A stretch of 64,000 nt of DNA from Bradyrhizobium sp. CCBAU 51765 (lineage in GTDB: Bacteria; Pseudomonadota; Alphaproteobacteria; Rhizobiales; Xanthobacteraceae). The stretch lies in assembly GCF_015291725.1 (NCBI RefSeq), contig NZ_CP030038.1:8173001-8237000 (forward strand), read 5' to 3'. Both the position numbers and the translations under genes were made by a program. The notes below the pieces were generated by a model, which saw only the letters and a list, made by a program, of their open reading frames with translations, had not been told where the DNA came from and ran no database searches. Positions within the stretch are counted from its first letter, which is position 1. Each line of letters begins with the position of its first letter. This document shows positions 16,098-24,854 of this stretch, piece after piece.

Positions 16098-17965
16098 ACA
16101 AGCGCTCGATCGCCACCGTTTCGCTCTCCGGCGCCCTCGATGAGAAGCTCCGCGCCATCGCGTCCGCGGGCTTCGACGCGGTCGAGATTTTCGAGAACGA
16201 TCTGCTGTCGTTCGGCGCAGGCCCGCGCGACATCGCAAAGCTCTGCCGCGATCTCAATGTCGAGATCTGCGCGTTCCAGCCGTTCCGCGATTTCGAAGGC
16301 ATGCCGGAGCCCCAGCGCGCGCGCAACTTCGGCCGCGCGGAGCGGAAGTTCGATCTGATGCAGGAGCTCGGCACCGACCTGCTGTTGATCTGTTCCAACG
16401 TGTCGCCCGCCTCGCTCGGCGGCATCGACCGCGCCGCGGACGATTTTCGCGAGCTTGGCGAGCGCGCCGCCAGGCGCGGCTTGCGCGTCGGCTACGAAGC
16501 GCTGGCCTGGGGCCGCCATGTCAACGACTATCGCGACGCCTGGGAGATCGTGCGCCGCGCCGATCATCCCGCGATCGGCGTCATCCTCGACAGCTTTCAC
16601 GCCCTGGCGCCGGGCTTTCCGACCCGCGCGATCGCTTCGATCCCCGGCGACAAGATCTTTCTGGTGCAGCTTGCGGACGCGCCGAAGCTCGAGCTCGACA
16701 TTCTCTCCTGGAGCCGGCATTTCCGCTCCTTCCCCGGCCAGGGCGACCTGCCGGTCGCCGGGTTCATGGCCGCGATTGCGGCGACCGGCTACGCCGGGCC
16801 GCTGTCGCTGGAGATCTTCAACGACCAGTTCCGCGCCGGCTCGGCGGCGCAGACTGCGATTGACGGGCTGCGCTCGCTGATCCTGCTGGAGGACCAGCTC
16901 GCACCGGACTGGCCGAAGCTTGCCGCCGAGCCGCTGGCACCGAAAGCCAGAAGTCGCGGCACCGGCTTCATCGAGTTCGCCGTCAACGAGACCAAGGCGA
17001 GCGAACTCGGCCGCCTGTTTTCGCAGCTCGGTTTCCGCAAGACCGGCCGGCACCGCAGCAAGGCGGTCGAGCGCTGGTCGCAGGGCAAGGTCGAGCTCGT
17101 CATCAATTGCGAGACCGACGGCTTTGCCCATTCGCACTACGTCACCCATGGTCCCGGCGTCTGCGCGATTGCGCTCGATGTCGACAATGCCGGCCTCGCC
17201 ATGCAACGCGCCGAGACGCTGAAGGCGCGGACCTTCTACCAGCCAGTCGGGCCGGGCGAGCTGGAAATTCCCGCGATCCACGGCGTCGGCGGCAGCCTGC
17301 TCTATTTCCTGGATCAGGCCGGCAAGAACTGGGACACCGATTTCGAACCCGTCACGAGCGACGCAGGCACGGACGCGCTGCTCGCCGTCGACCACATCGC
17401 GCAGTCGATGCCCTATGACGAGATGCTGTCCTGGCTGTTGTTCTACACCGGCATCCTCGATCTGAAGCGGCTGCCGCAGATGGAGATCGTCGATCCCAGA
17501 GGCCTCGTGCAGAGCCAGGCCATCATCAACGGCGACGAAAGCCTGCGTTTCGTGCTCAACGGCTCCTCCGCCAACCGGACGCTGCCGGCGCGCTTCATCT
17601 CCGAGTTCTTCGGCTCGGGCGTGCAGCACATCGCGTTCGCATGCCGGGATATCTTTGCGACCGTTGCCGCGATGCGCAAGCGTGGTGCGGACTTCCTGGA
17701 TATCCCCGAGAACTACTACGACGATATCGAAGCCAAGTACGACCTCGCTCCCGAACTGATGGCGCAGCTGCGCGCCAACCACATCCTCTACGACCGCGAG
17801 GGCGACGGCGAATTCTTCCAGGTCTACACCCACATCTTCGACGAGCGGTTCTTCTTCGAGATCGTCGAGCGCAGGAATTACCAGGGTTTTGGTGCGGCCA
17901 ACGCCGGCATCAGGCTCGCGGCGCAAGCCCGCGAAGTGCGCCCCGCCAGCATGCCAAGGGTGTAG
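16094..17965 (+). CDS. quiC: 3-dehydroshikimate dehydratase, QuiC/QsuB type, fused to an HPPD-like domain
   Basis: 623 residues in two domains. Residues 1 to about 285 form a xylose-isomerase-like TIM barrel whose metal ligands line up with those of QsuB/QuiC1: E135, D166, Q192 and E240, with H169 near the metal. This domain dehydrates 3-dehydroshikimate to protocatechuate. Residues about 295-600 form a 4-hydroxyphenylpyruvate-dioxygenase-like VOC domain with its own intact metal triad (VDHIAQ, VQHIAF, FFFEIVE). The second domain's role in this family is not settled. The start ATG overlaps the livF stop (ATGA). It is the last gene of the operon and gives the cluster its meaning: import of hydroaromatic acid, oxidation by the dehydrogenase, then aromatisation. 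Confidence 0.93.
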   Translation: MNKRSIATVSLSGALDEKLRAIASAGFDAVEIFENDLLSFGAGPRDIAKLCRDLNVEICAFQPFRDFEGMPEPQRARNFGRAERKFDLMQELGTDLLLICSNVSPASLGGIDRAADDFRELGERAARRGLRVGYEALAWGRHVNDYRDAWEIVRRADHPAIGVILDSFHALAPGFPTRAIASIPGDKIFLVQLADAPKLELDILSWSRHFRSFPGQGDLPVAGFMAAIAATGYAGPLSLEIFNDQFRAGSAAQTAIDGLRSLILLEDQLAPDWPKLAAEPLAPKARSRGTGFIEFAVNETKASELGRLFSQLGFRKTGRHRSKAVERWSQGKVELVINCETDGFAHSHYVTHGPGVCAIALDVDNAGLAMQRAETLKARTFYQPVGPGELEIPAIHGVGGSLLYFLDQAGKNWDTDFEPVTSDAGTDALLAVDHIAQSMPYDEMLSWLLFYTGILDLKRLPQMEIVDPRGLVQSQAIINGDESLRFVLNGSSANRTLPARFISEFFGSGVQHIAFACRDIFATVAAMRKRGADFLDIPENYYDDIEAKYDLAPELMAQLRANHILYDREGDGEFFQVYTHIFDERFFFEIVERRNYQGFGAANAGIRLAAQAREVRPASMPRV

Positions 17966-17969
17966 ACCT

Positions 17970-18122
17970 CTTCCCCTCTCCCCTTGTGGGAGAGGGTGGC
18001 TCGCCGCACAGCGGCGAGACGGGTGAGGGGTATCTTTCAGCGAACTCGATGGAAATCGCTTCGCGGAGAGATACCCCTCATCCGGCGCTTTGCGCCACCT
18101 TCTCCCACAAGGGGAGAAGGGG
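17970..18122. repeat. Interspersed palindromic repeat R2a, copy 1
   Basis: About 150 bp with outer arms CTTCCCCTCTCCCCTTGTGG and the complement CTCCCACAAGGGGAGAAGGGG, and inner words GGTGAGGGGT / ACCCCTCATCCGGCGC. The same element is at 24855-25006 in the opposite orientation. It separates two convergent genes, quiC and the binding protein gene on the minus strand, and could act as a bidirectional terminator. Confidence 0.85.
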
Positions 18123-18147
18123 CAGCGTCGCTCTTGGCTGGTTCACC

Positions 18148-19320
18148 TCACTTCATCTTGCACTTGTCGTGGAAGCGATCCTGGTCGTTCTCGACGATGG
18201 TGGCGACGGTCTTCAGGGCGAGCTGGCCTTCGGAATCCTTGACCACGTCCTGCAGGTAGAAGTTCTGGATCGGAATATGGTTGTTGCCGTACTTGAACGC
18301 GCCGCGCACCGATTTGAAGTTCACCTTCTCCATCTCGGCCTTCATCTCGTCCTTCTTGGAGGTGTCGCCCTTCACGGCGACGACGGCGCTGTTGATCAGG
18401 TTCGCGGCGTCATAGGACTGCGCGCCATAGAAGGTCGGGCGCAGGCCGGGGTACTTCTTGCGGTAGTCGGCGACGAAGCGCTTGTTCTGCTCGTTGGGAA
18501 GGTCGTTGACCCATTGCTGCGCGCCGGGCACCCCGAGCGCGTTCTCCTTCTGGAGCGGCAGCGAGAGCTCGTCGATGGTGAAGGCAGTGTAGAGCGGCAT
18601 CGTGCTCTTCAGCCCGGCCTGCGCATATTGATTGAGGAATTGCACGCCGGCGGCACCTGGATAGAACACGAAGATCGACTCCGCGCCGGAAGCACGCGCC
18701 TTGGAGAGCTCGGCCGAGAAGTCGAGCTGGCTCGGCCACACCGTGTATTCCTCACCCACGACCTGACCCTTGAAGGTGCTCTTGACGCCGGCCAGCATGT
18801 CCTTGCCGGCGGCGTAGTTGGGGCCGATCAGGAACACCGACTTGACGCCCTTCTGATTCATATAGGTGCCGACCGCCTGCGGGGTCTGGTCGTTCTGCCA
18901 GGAGGTCGAGAACACGTAGGGCGAACAGAGCTCACCGGCCAGCTGCGACGGGCCGGCATTGGCCGAGATCAGGAAGGTCTGCGAATCCACCGCGGTCTTC
19001 AGCGAGGCCAGCAGCACGTTCGACCAGATATAGCCGACGATGAAGTCGACCTTGTCGGACTGCACCAGCTTCTCGGTCTTCTGCTTGCCGACGTCGGGCT
19101 TCTGCCCGTCATCCTCGTAGATCACCTCGACCGGCTTGCCGCCCATCTTGCGGCCGAGGTGATCGAGCGCGAGCTCGAAGGAATTGCGCATGTCGTTGCC
19201 GATCACGGCGGTCGGGCCGCTGAACGTCGAGACGAAGCCGATCTTGATGGTGTCGCCGGCGAATGCCTGATTTGCCAGCACCAGCGCCGCTGCGCCCGCC
19301 AGCCAAAATGCCGTCCTCAT
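18148..19320 (-). CDS. Orphan HAAT-type periplasmic binding protein
   Basis: 390 residues with a signal peptide ending AFA-GD near residue 21 and a Peripla_BP_6 fold. ATG 19320 is chosen because GGAGGG stands seven bases upstream and the signal peptide starts there; an upstream codon at 19335 would add five residues. No permease or ATPase adjoins it. It converges on the quinate/shikimate operon and diverges from ndh. It may feed one of the two nearby liv-type importers, in particular the 3074-6401 set that lacks a binding protein. Ligand unknown. Confidence 0.9.
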   Translation of the reverse strand: MRTAFWLAGAAALVLANQAFAGDTIKIGFVSTFSGPTAVIGNDMRNSFELALDHLGRKMGGKPVEVIYEDDGQKPDVGKQKTEKLVQSDKVDFIVGYIWSNVLLASLKTAVDSQTFLISANAGPSQLAGELCSPYVFSTSWQNDQTPQAVGTYMNQKGVKSVFLIGPNYAAGKDMLAGVKSTFKGQVVGEEYTVWPSQLDFSAELSKARASGAESIFVFYPGAAGVQFLNQYAQAGLKSTMPLYTAFTIDELSLPLQKENALGVPGAQQWVNDLPNEQNKRFVADYRKKYPGLRPTFYGAQSYDAANLINSAVVAVKGDTSKKDEMKAEMEKVNFKSVRGAFKYGNNHIPIQNFYLQDVVKDSEGQLALKTVATIVENDQDRFHDKCKMK

Positions 19321-19639
19321 AACCACTCCCTCCATATTATCTTTATCGGTCCCGGAAACGGGGTGATCGCCGCTCCAAGCCTGTTTCTATTGAACGCAAA
19401 ATCCGTCGTGCCGCCAATGGCTCGGCACCCGTCCTGCACCATATTTCGCCTCAATCGGCGATGGCAAGAAATATAGTTCTACTCACTTCGGTCAAGGCCG
19501 GCCGGTCCGGGAACCGCGGCGCTTTTTCGCGCCAGATCGATACATCAGGCCTATGCGGCGATTGATGACCGCTATTGGACCGCGGCGCCCAATCCGCACT
19601 TAAATGAAGGTGAGCAGCAGCGAGATTCGAGGGTGTATC
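19321..19639. other. Divergent intergenic region, presumed promoters
   Basis: It lies between the minus-strand binding protein gene and the plus-strand ndh gene. It is less GC-rich than its surroundings near AAGAAATATAGTTCTA (19468-19484), which may be promoter sequence. I see no strong palindrome, hairpin or small gene. Confidence 0.45.
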
Positions 19640-20902
19640 ATGGCCGCAAATCCCCATCGCGTCGTCATCGTCGGCGCCGGCTTCGGCGGGCTGGAAGCGA
19701 CCTACCGGCTTGCGGGCGCGCCGGTCGAGATCACGCTGATCGACCGCCGCAATCATCATCTGTTCCAGCCGCTGCTCTACCAGGTCGCGACCGCCTCGCT
19801 CGCAACCAGCGAGATCGCCTGGCCGATCCGCCATCTCATGCGCGATCGCCGCGAGGTGACGACGCTGTTTGCCACCGTGAGCGGCGTCGACACGGCACGT
19901 CGCTGCGTGCTGATCGACGACGGCAGCGAGGTGCCCTACGACACGCTGGTGCTCGCCACCGGTGCGCGGCACGCCTATTTCGGCCATGACGAATGGGAGC
20001 AGTTCGCGCCCGGCCTGAAGACCTTGGAGGATGCGACCACGCTGCGCCGGCACATCCTGGTGGCGTTCGAACGCGCCGAGCGCGAGACCGATCCGGAGAA
20101 GCGCGCGGCGCGGCTGACCTTCGTCATCGTCGGGGCCGGTCCGACCGGCGTCGAGCTCGCCGGCACCATCGCCGAGATGGCGCATCACACCCTGCCCGGC
20201 GATTTCCGCAACATCGACACGCACAAGGCGCGCGTGGTGCTGATCGAGGCGGGCCCGCGCGTGCTTGCAGGATTTCCCGACGACCTCTCGGCCTATGCCC
20301 AGGCCTCATTGGAAAAGATCGGCGTCGAGGTCGTGCTCGGCCAGGCCGTCACCGAGATCAATCGCGAGGGCGTCGTGTTCGGCGGCAAGCTGCTCGAGGC
20401 GAAGACCCGAATCTGGGCCGCCGGCGTGCGCGCTTCGCCCGCGGCCGAATGGCTGGGCGCTCCCAGCGACCGCGCCGGGCGCGTGCAGGTCGAAGCCGAC
20501 CTCACCATTCCCGGCCATCCCGAGATCTTTGCGATCGGCGACACCGTCAGCATCAACGCCTGGAACGGCAAGCCGGTGCCCGGCATCGCGCCGGCCGCCA
20601 AGCAGCAGGGCCGCCACGTCGCCGAGACCATCAAGGCACGCCTGCGCGGCGCTGCGACCGGCACGTTCCGCTACAAGCATGCCGGCAGCCTCGCCCAGAT
20701 CGGCAAGCGCCTGGCGGTGATCGATTTCGGCCGCATCAAGCTGCGCGGCGCCATCGCATGGTGGATCTGGGGCATCGCCCACATCTACTTCCTGATCGGC
20801 CTGCGCCACCGCCTCAGCGTCGCGCTCAGCTGGCTCTGGATCTACGCGCGAGACCAGCGCGCGGCGAGGTTGATCACGCAGGGAAGCAGCAAGGTGGTGT
20901 AG
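19640..20902 (+). CDS. ndh: Type II NADH dehydrogenase
   Basis: 420 residues. An N-terminal FAD-binding motif GAGFGGLEA (about 12-20), an ATG-type flavin motif LATGARHAYFGHDEW (about 107-121), a second GxGxxG NAD site VGAGPTGVELAG (about 167-178), and the FAIGD flavin motif near 300. A hydrophobic C-terminal segment (about 372-400) fits peripheral attachment to the membrane. The enzyme passes electrons from NADH to quinone without pumping protons. The upstream in-frame ATG at 19604 lacks a ribosome site. It is a single-gene unit followed by a repeat. Confidence 0.9.
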   Translation: MAANPHRVVIVGAGFGGLEATYRLAGAPVEITLIDRRNHHLFQPLLYQVATASLATSEIAWPIRHLMRDRREVTTLFATVSGVDTARRCVLIDDGSEVPYDTLVLATGARHAYFGHDEWEQFAPGLKTLEDATTLRRHILVAFERAERETDPEKRAARLTFVIVGAGPTGVELAGTIAEMAHHTLPGDFRNIDTHKARVVLIEAGPRVLAGFPDDLSAYAQASLEKIGVEVVLGQAVTEINREGVVFGGKLLEAKTRIWAAGVRASPAAEWLGAPSDRAGRVQVEADLTIPGHPEIFAIGDTVSINAWNGKPVPGIAPAAKQQGRHVAETIKARLRGAATGTFRYKHAGSLAQIGKRLAVIDFGRIKLRGAIAWWIWGIAHIYFLIGLRHRLSVALSWLWIYARDQRAARLITQGSSKVV

Positions 20903-20912
20903 GGGCTCTTCG

Positions 20913-21198
20913 CTTACCCTCCCCGCAGGCGAGGGAGGGCAATCGCATATGATGTGCAGAGTGCAGCGGCATCGGCAGTGGGCTCCCTCCCCCGCTTGCG
21001 GGGGAGGGTTGGGGAGAGGGTGTCTCCGCGCTGGGATTATTGAGATTAACCGAGGACGTCCCTGTGCGGCGAGAGCCCTCACCCGCCGCGCTCTGCGAGC
21101 GCGTCGGCCTCTCCCGCAAGCGGGAGAGGCGGAGCAAGCCTGCAGACAGTCCCCGTGCAATTCACATGCGATTGCCCTGCCCTCCAGGGGAGGGTGAA
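20913..21198. repeat. Composite repeat R2d, uninterrupted copy
   Basis: This is the same composite as 8885-9343 but without the inner R3 insertion, so CCCCCGCTTGCGGGGGAGGG forms an intact hairpin. It fills the space between the convergent ndh and binding-protein genes and encodes nothing. Confidence 0.85.
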
Positions 21199-21222
21199 GA
21201 AAGATCGCGCTCCTAGCTACAT

Positions 21223-22434
21223 TCACTTCACCAGCTCACATCCGCCTTCTGCCAGCGGGCGGAACGCCTGGTCCGCCGGAATCGTCGAGACCAGCTTGTA
21301 GTAATCATATGGATATTTCGACTCCTCCGGCTTCTTCACCTCGAACAGGTACATGGGGTGCACGACGCGGCCGTCCTGGCGGATCGTGGTATCGCCGAAC
21401 AGCTTGTCCTTGCCTTTGAACTTCTTCATCTCGGGCACGACGTTCCTGCCATTATCGCTGCCGGTTGCCGCGACCGCATTGAGATAGGCGAGCGTGGAGG
21501 CGTAGACACCGGCCTGATTGCCGCTCGGCATCTTGCCGTTCATGCCGGGCCGGGCGGCAAAGCGTTTTGCGAACGCGCGGGTGTCCTCGTTCATGTCCCA
21601 ATAGAAGGCTTCCATGAGCTGGAGCCCCTGGGCGACCTTGATGCCCATGCCGTGGATGTCGTTGATGAAGAGCAGGAAGGCGACGAGCTTCTGGCCGCTC
21701 TGCTGGATACCGAACTCGGCGGCCTGCTTCACGGCGTTGATGGTGTCGCCGCCGGCATTGGCGAGCCCGATCACCTGCGCCTTGGAGCTCTGCGCCTGCA
21801 ACAGGAAGGACGCGAAGTCGGAAGTGCCGAGCGGATGCTTCGAGGAGCCGAGCATCTTGCCTCCGTGTCCTTCGATGTATTTCTGCGCCTCCGCCTCGAT
21901 GCCCTTGCCGAGCGCATAGTCCACCGTGAGGAAATACCAGTCCTTGCCGCCGCGCGACATCATCGCGGCCGCCGTGGTGTTGCCGGTTGCCCAGGCGTCA
22001 TTGACCCATTGGATGGTGTTGGGCGAGCAGGCCTTGCCGGTGAGATCCGAGCTTGCGGTCGAGGATGCCAGGAACGTCATGCGGCTGTCGCGCAGCAGGG
22101 CATTGATGGAGAGGCCGACCGCCGAGTTCGGCACGTCGACGATGGCATCGACGCCTTCGACGTCGAGCCATTTGCGGGCGATGGCGTTGCCGACATCGGC
22201 CTTGTTCTGGTGATCGGCATAGACGATCTCGACCTTGATGCCCTTGCCGCCGCCGTTGAAATCCTCCGCTGCCATGCGCGCGGCCTCGACCGAGCCCATG
22301 CCGTTGGTGTCCTGGAAGATGCCGGAGATGTCGTTGAGCACGCCGACCCGCACGACATTGTCCGATATCTGGGCGCTTGCGGCGCCGGTTGCCAGGCTCG
22401 CCGCCAGCGCGAGCGTCCACTTCAGACGTTTCAT
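21223..22434 (-). CDS. HAAT-type periplasmic binding protein linked to the P450 operon
   Basis: 403 residues, signal peptide ending ASA-QI near residue 22, Peripla_BP_6 fold of the group often found with aromatic acid import. It is the third gene of a minus-strand unit P450, ferredoxin, binding protein (gap to the ferredoxin gene 61 bp). No permease adjoins it. By position its ligand may be the aromatic acid that the P450 acts on; this is inference. Confidence 0.9.
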   Translation of the reverse strand: MKRLKWTLALAASLATGAASAQISDNVVRVGVLNDISGIFQDTNGMGSVEAARMAAEDFNGGGKGIKVEIVYADHQNKADVGNAIARKWLDVEGVDAIVDVPNSAVGLSINALLRDSRMTFLASSTASSDLTGKACSPNTIQWVNDAWATGNTTAAAMMSRGGKDWYFLTVDYALGKGIEAEAQKYIEGHGGKMLGSSKHPLGTSDFASFLLQAQSSKAQVIGLANAGGDTINAVKQAAEFGIQQSGQKLVAFLLFINDIHGMGIKVAQGLQLMEAFYWDMNEDTRAFAKRFAARPGMNGKMPSGNQAGVYASTLAYLNAVAATGSDNGRNVVPEMKKFKGKDKLFGDTTIRQDGRVVHPMYLFEVKKPEESKYPYDYYKLVSTIPADQAFRPLAEGGCELVK

Positions 22435-22495
22435 TATTCCCTCCCCTGTTGGATCGATTGCCGCGCCGGTCGGTGCCGGCGCGTTTGAGAAAAAA

Positions 22496-22819
22496 TCAGA
22501 CCTGCCGTTCGGGCAGCCTCAGCACGAGCCCATCGAGTGCGGGCGTGATCTTGATCTGGCAGGACAGCCGGCTGCTCGGCAGTCGCTCGCTCGCGGTACC
22601 ATCGAGCAGCGCATCCTCGTCATCCGCCATGTCCGGCAGGCGCGCGAGCCAGCTGTCATCGACGTAGACGTGGCAGGTTGCACACATGGCGTTGCCGCCA
22701 CATTCGGCCAGGATGCCGTCGAGGCCGTGGCGGGTCGCGGCCTGCATGGCACTCTCGCCGTCGCCGGTCTCGACGCGGTCGGACTTGCCGTCGGGATGGA
22801 TGAAGGTAATGGCGGGCAT
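22496..22819 (-). CDS. [2Fe-2S] ferredoxin, P450 partner (palustrisredoxin-like)
   Basis: 107 residues, adrenodoxin/putidaredoxin class. The cluster ligands are C40, C46, C49 and C87 (C-x5-C-x2-C-x37-C). It lies 10 bp after the P450 gene, so the two are cotranscribed, as CYP199A2 and CYP199A4 genes are with their palustrisredoxin partners. A ferredoxin reductase gene is not in the window and must be elsewhere. Confidence 0.92.
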   Translation of the reverse strand: MPAITFIHPDGKSDRVETGDGESAMQAATRHGLDGILAECGGNAMCATCHVYVDDSWLARLPDMADDEDALLDGTASERLPSSRLSCQIKITPALDGLVLRLPERQV

Positions 22820-22829
22820 GAGCTCCTCG

Positions 22830-24038
22830 TCAGACCGGGGTGATGGTGACAGGCAGGCTGTCGAGCCCGCGCAGCGTGTTGTTGAAGCGGCGCTTCGGCT
22901 CGCCGGTGATCTCGATCTTGGCGATGCGCCGGGCCAGCGCCGTCAGCATCACCTCGCCTTCGAGGCGGGCGACGAGCTGGCCGACGCACATGTGGATGCC
23001 GGAACCGAAGCCGACGTGGCCGGAGGTGCGGCGGGTGATGTCGTAGCTGCTCGGCTTGTCCCAGCGACGGGGATCGCGATTGGCGGCGGCCAGGAACATC
23101 AGCACTTTCTCGCCCTCGCCGATCCGCACGCCGGAGAGCTCGACATCGCGCGTGGTGGTGCGGAAGAAGGTCTGCACCGGACTTTCGAAGCGCACGGCTT
23201 CCTCGAAGGCGCCGCGTGCGAGGGTGAGGTCCTCGCGCAGGCGCTGCCATTGATCCGGGAACCGGGCGAGGCAATAGACCGCGGCCCCGATGCCGTTCAC
23301 GGTGGTGTCGAGGCCGGCCGACAGCAGCGAGCGGACCAGGAGCGGCGCTTCGGTCGCGGTGATGGCGCCTTCGTCGACCTGCGCATGAATGCAGGCCCCA
23401 AAGCCGCCGGGCGCCAGGTTCTCGCGCTGGCACTGCTCGGCGACATAGGCCTGGTGCGGTGCCGAGCGTTCGATCGCCTCCTGGCGCAACTGGTTGGGTG
23501 GACCGAAGGCGTTGAACACCACGCCGGCATAGGGAATCAGATGCTCCCGCCCCTCCGGCTTCAGGCCGAGCGCATCCGGAAAGATCGAGAGCGGATAGGC
23601 TTCCGCAAGATCCGTGATCGCATCGAAGCTGCGTTTCTCCAGCAGCGCATCGACCCGCGCCTCGGCCGCTGCGGCAAAGCGATCGCGGACCTGCTTCATC
23701 ACGGTGGGCGACAGCACCTTTGAGAGCACCGCGCGGGTGCGGGTATGCGCCGGCGGATCGGCCTCGAGGATCAGGCTCGGCGGCCGCCACGGCGTCTCCT
23801 TCTTGAAGTCGGACAGCCCGACGCCGCGGCTCGAGCAGAAGGTCGCTGGATCGTTCAGCACGGCGTGGACCTCGGCATAGCGCGCCACGCCGTAGACGTT
23901 CCACTTGTCGAGATAGACCACGGGGCCGGCTTCCCGCAGCAGCTCATGCGCGGGATAGGGGTCGGCAAAAAACGTCATATCGAAGGGATCGACGTCGAGA
24001 TGCGGAATGCCTGATCCAGCGGGGCCGGATGCGGTCAT
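22830..24038 (-). CDS. Cytochrome P450, CYP199A type
   Basis: 402 residues. Heme Cys C351 lies in FGSGIHMCVG, the K-helix ExxR is E280-R283, and the I-helix acid-alcohol pair is D244-T245. The sequence follows CYP199A2/A4 of Rhodopseudomonas palustris closely. The carboxylate-binding residues known there (R92, S95, R243, S244) correspond with a constant offset of seven to R85, S88, R236 and S237 here. Family enzymes demethylate or hydroxylate para-substituted benzoates such as 4-methoxybenzoate. It is the first gene of the P450-ferredoxin-binding protein unit, divergent from a MarR-type gene that probably regulates it. Confidence 0.94.
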   Translation of the reverse strand: MTASGPAGSGIPHLDVDPFDMTFFADPYPAHELLREAGPVVYLDKWNVYGVARYAEVHAVLNDPATFCSSRGVGLSDFKKETPWRPPSLILEADPPAHTRTRAVLSKVLSPTVMKQVRDRFAAAAEARVDALLEKRSFDAITDLAEAYPLSIFPDALGLKPEGREHLIPYAGVVFNAFGPPNQLRQEAIERSAPHQAYVAEQCQRENLAPGGFGACIHAQVDEGAITATEAPLLVRSLLSAGLDTTVNGIGAAVYCLARFPDQWQRLREDLTLARGAFEEAVRFESPVQTFFRTTTRDVELSGVRIGEGEKVLMFLAAANRDPRRWDKPSSYDITRRTSGHVGFGSGIHMCVGQLVARLEGEVMLTALARRIAKIEITGEPKRRFNNTLRGLDSLPVTITPV

Positions 24039-24121
24039 GGAAGACCTCCCTCATTTTGATCTTGTGAAAGGGGGGCGCATGCCCTTAGGTCAGCGGGCCC
24101 GCCGCGAGTCAGAAACCCGAC

Positions 24122-24628
24122 ATGCCGCCGTCTTCGACCAGAGTCCGCCAGAAGCCCGCGCCCATGGATGTGGGACCGACGCTCGATCTCGACCGTTACG
24201 TCCCGGCGTTCATCACCTTCATCGCCAACAAGCTTTCGAACAGCGCGACCGCGTTCTATCAGAAGCAGTTCGGCGTCAACGTCACGGAATGGCGGATCAT
24301 GTCGCTGCTGGCGATCGAACCCGGCATTCCGGCCTCGCGAATCTGCCACGTCATCGGCTTCGACAAGGGGCCGGTGAGCCGGACACTGGCAGGACTGGAG
24401 AAACGCGGGCTGGTGTCGATCCGCACCGACCCGAACGACGGCCGTACGCATTCGATCTCGCTGACGGCGAGGGGCCGCGCCACCCATGACAAGGTGATCG
24501 TCGCTGCGTTCGAACGTGAGCGGCGGCTGCTGTCCTGCCTCAGCAAGGACGAGCGCGAGGTGCTGATCGACCTGCTGCGCCGGCTGCACGAAAATCTCGG
24601 CGCGGTCACCGGCGGCACCGGGGCCTGA
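24122..24628 (+). CDS. MarR-family regulator, divergent from the P450 operon
   Basis: 168 residues, winged-helix MarR fold: recognition helix around GFDKGPVSRTLAGLEKRGLV and the wing DPNDGRTHSISLT. ATG 24122 gives an N-terminal extension; ATG 24164 (MDVGPTLD) is equally likely and would leave a longer promoter region. It diverges from the P450 operon with only 83-125 bp between, so repression released by an aromatic ligand is the likely mode of control. A typical MarR palindrome (24777-24796) lies downstream of this gene rather than in the divergent gap. Confidence 0.88.
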   Translation: MPPSSTRVRQKPAPMDVGPTLDLDRYVPAFITFIANKLSNSATAFYQKQFGVNVTEWRIMSLLAIEPGIPASRICHVIGFDKGPVSRTLAGLEKRGLVSIRTDPNDGRTHSISLTARGRATHDKVIVAAFERERRLLSCLSKDEREVLIDLLRRLHENLGAVTGGTGA

Positions 24629-24776
24629 CCGGCCGCGCGTCAGGCGGCACCCTCCGACAGTTCCAGGCATGCGCCGGCGTTTGCCGGCGGCAGCATTCGT
24701 GCCGAGCATCGTTTCCTCCAAAATCGGACGCGGCAGTTTCCCCGCCGTCATCGCTTCCTGGAACGGTTCGCACAAA

Positions 24777-24796
24777 TTAGTTGCTTAGGCAACAAA
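24777..24796. promoter_or_regulatory. MarR-type palindromic operator candidate with no gene behind it
   Basis: TTAGTTGCTTAGGCAACAAA contains GTTGC and GCAAC around TTAG and resembles MarR-family operators. On the minus strand it is followed by GGAGGAAACG and ATG (about 24704-24718), but the frame there runs only into the antisense of the marR gene. It may be the remnant promoter of a lost gene or an operator used from a distance. Confidence 0.45.
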
Positions 24797-24854
24797 AGAA
24801 TCGACAGGATATTGCGACAGGATGCTGGCGTATTTGCCGAGCCGTCTCACCTTG

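Noticed and set aside
15608..17926. Very long minus-strand open frame opposite livF and quiC
   Set aside because: It is a shadow of GC-rich coding DNA: no ribosome site, no recognisable motif and codon usage that mirrors the plus-strand genes. Similar shadows at 9456-11462 and 32678-36368 were rejected for the same reason.
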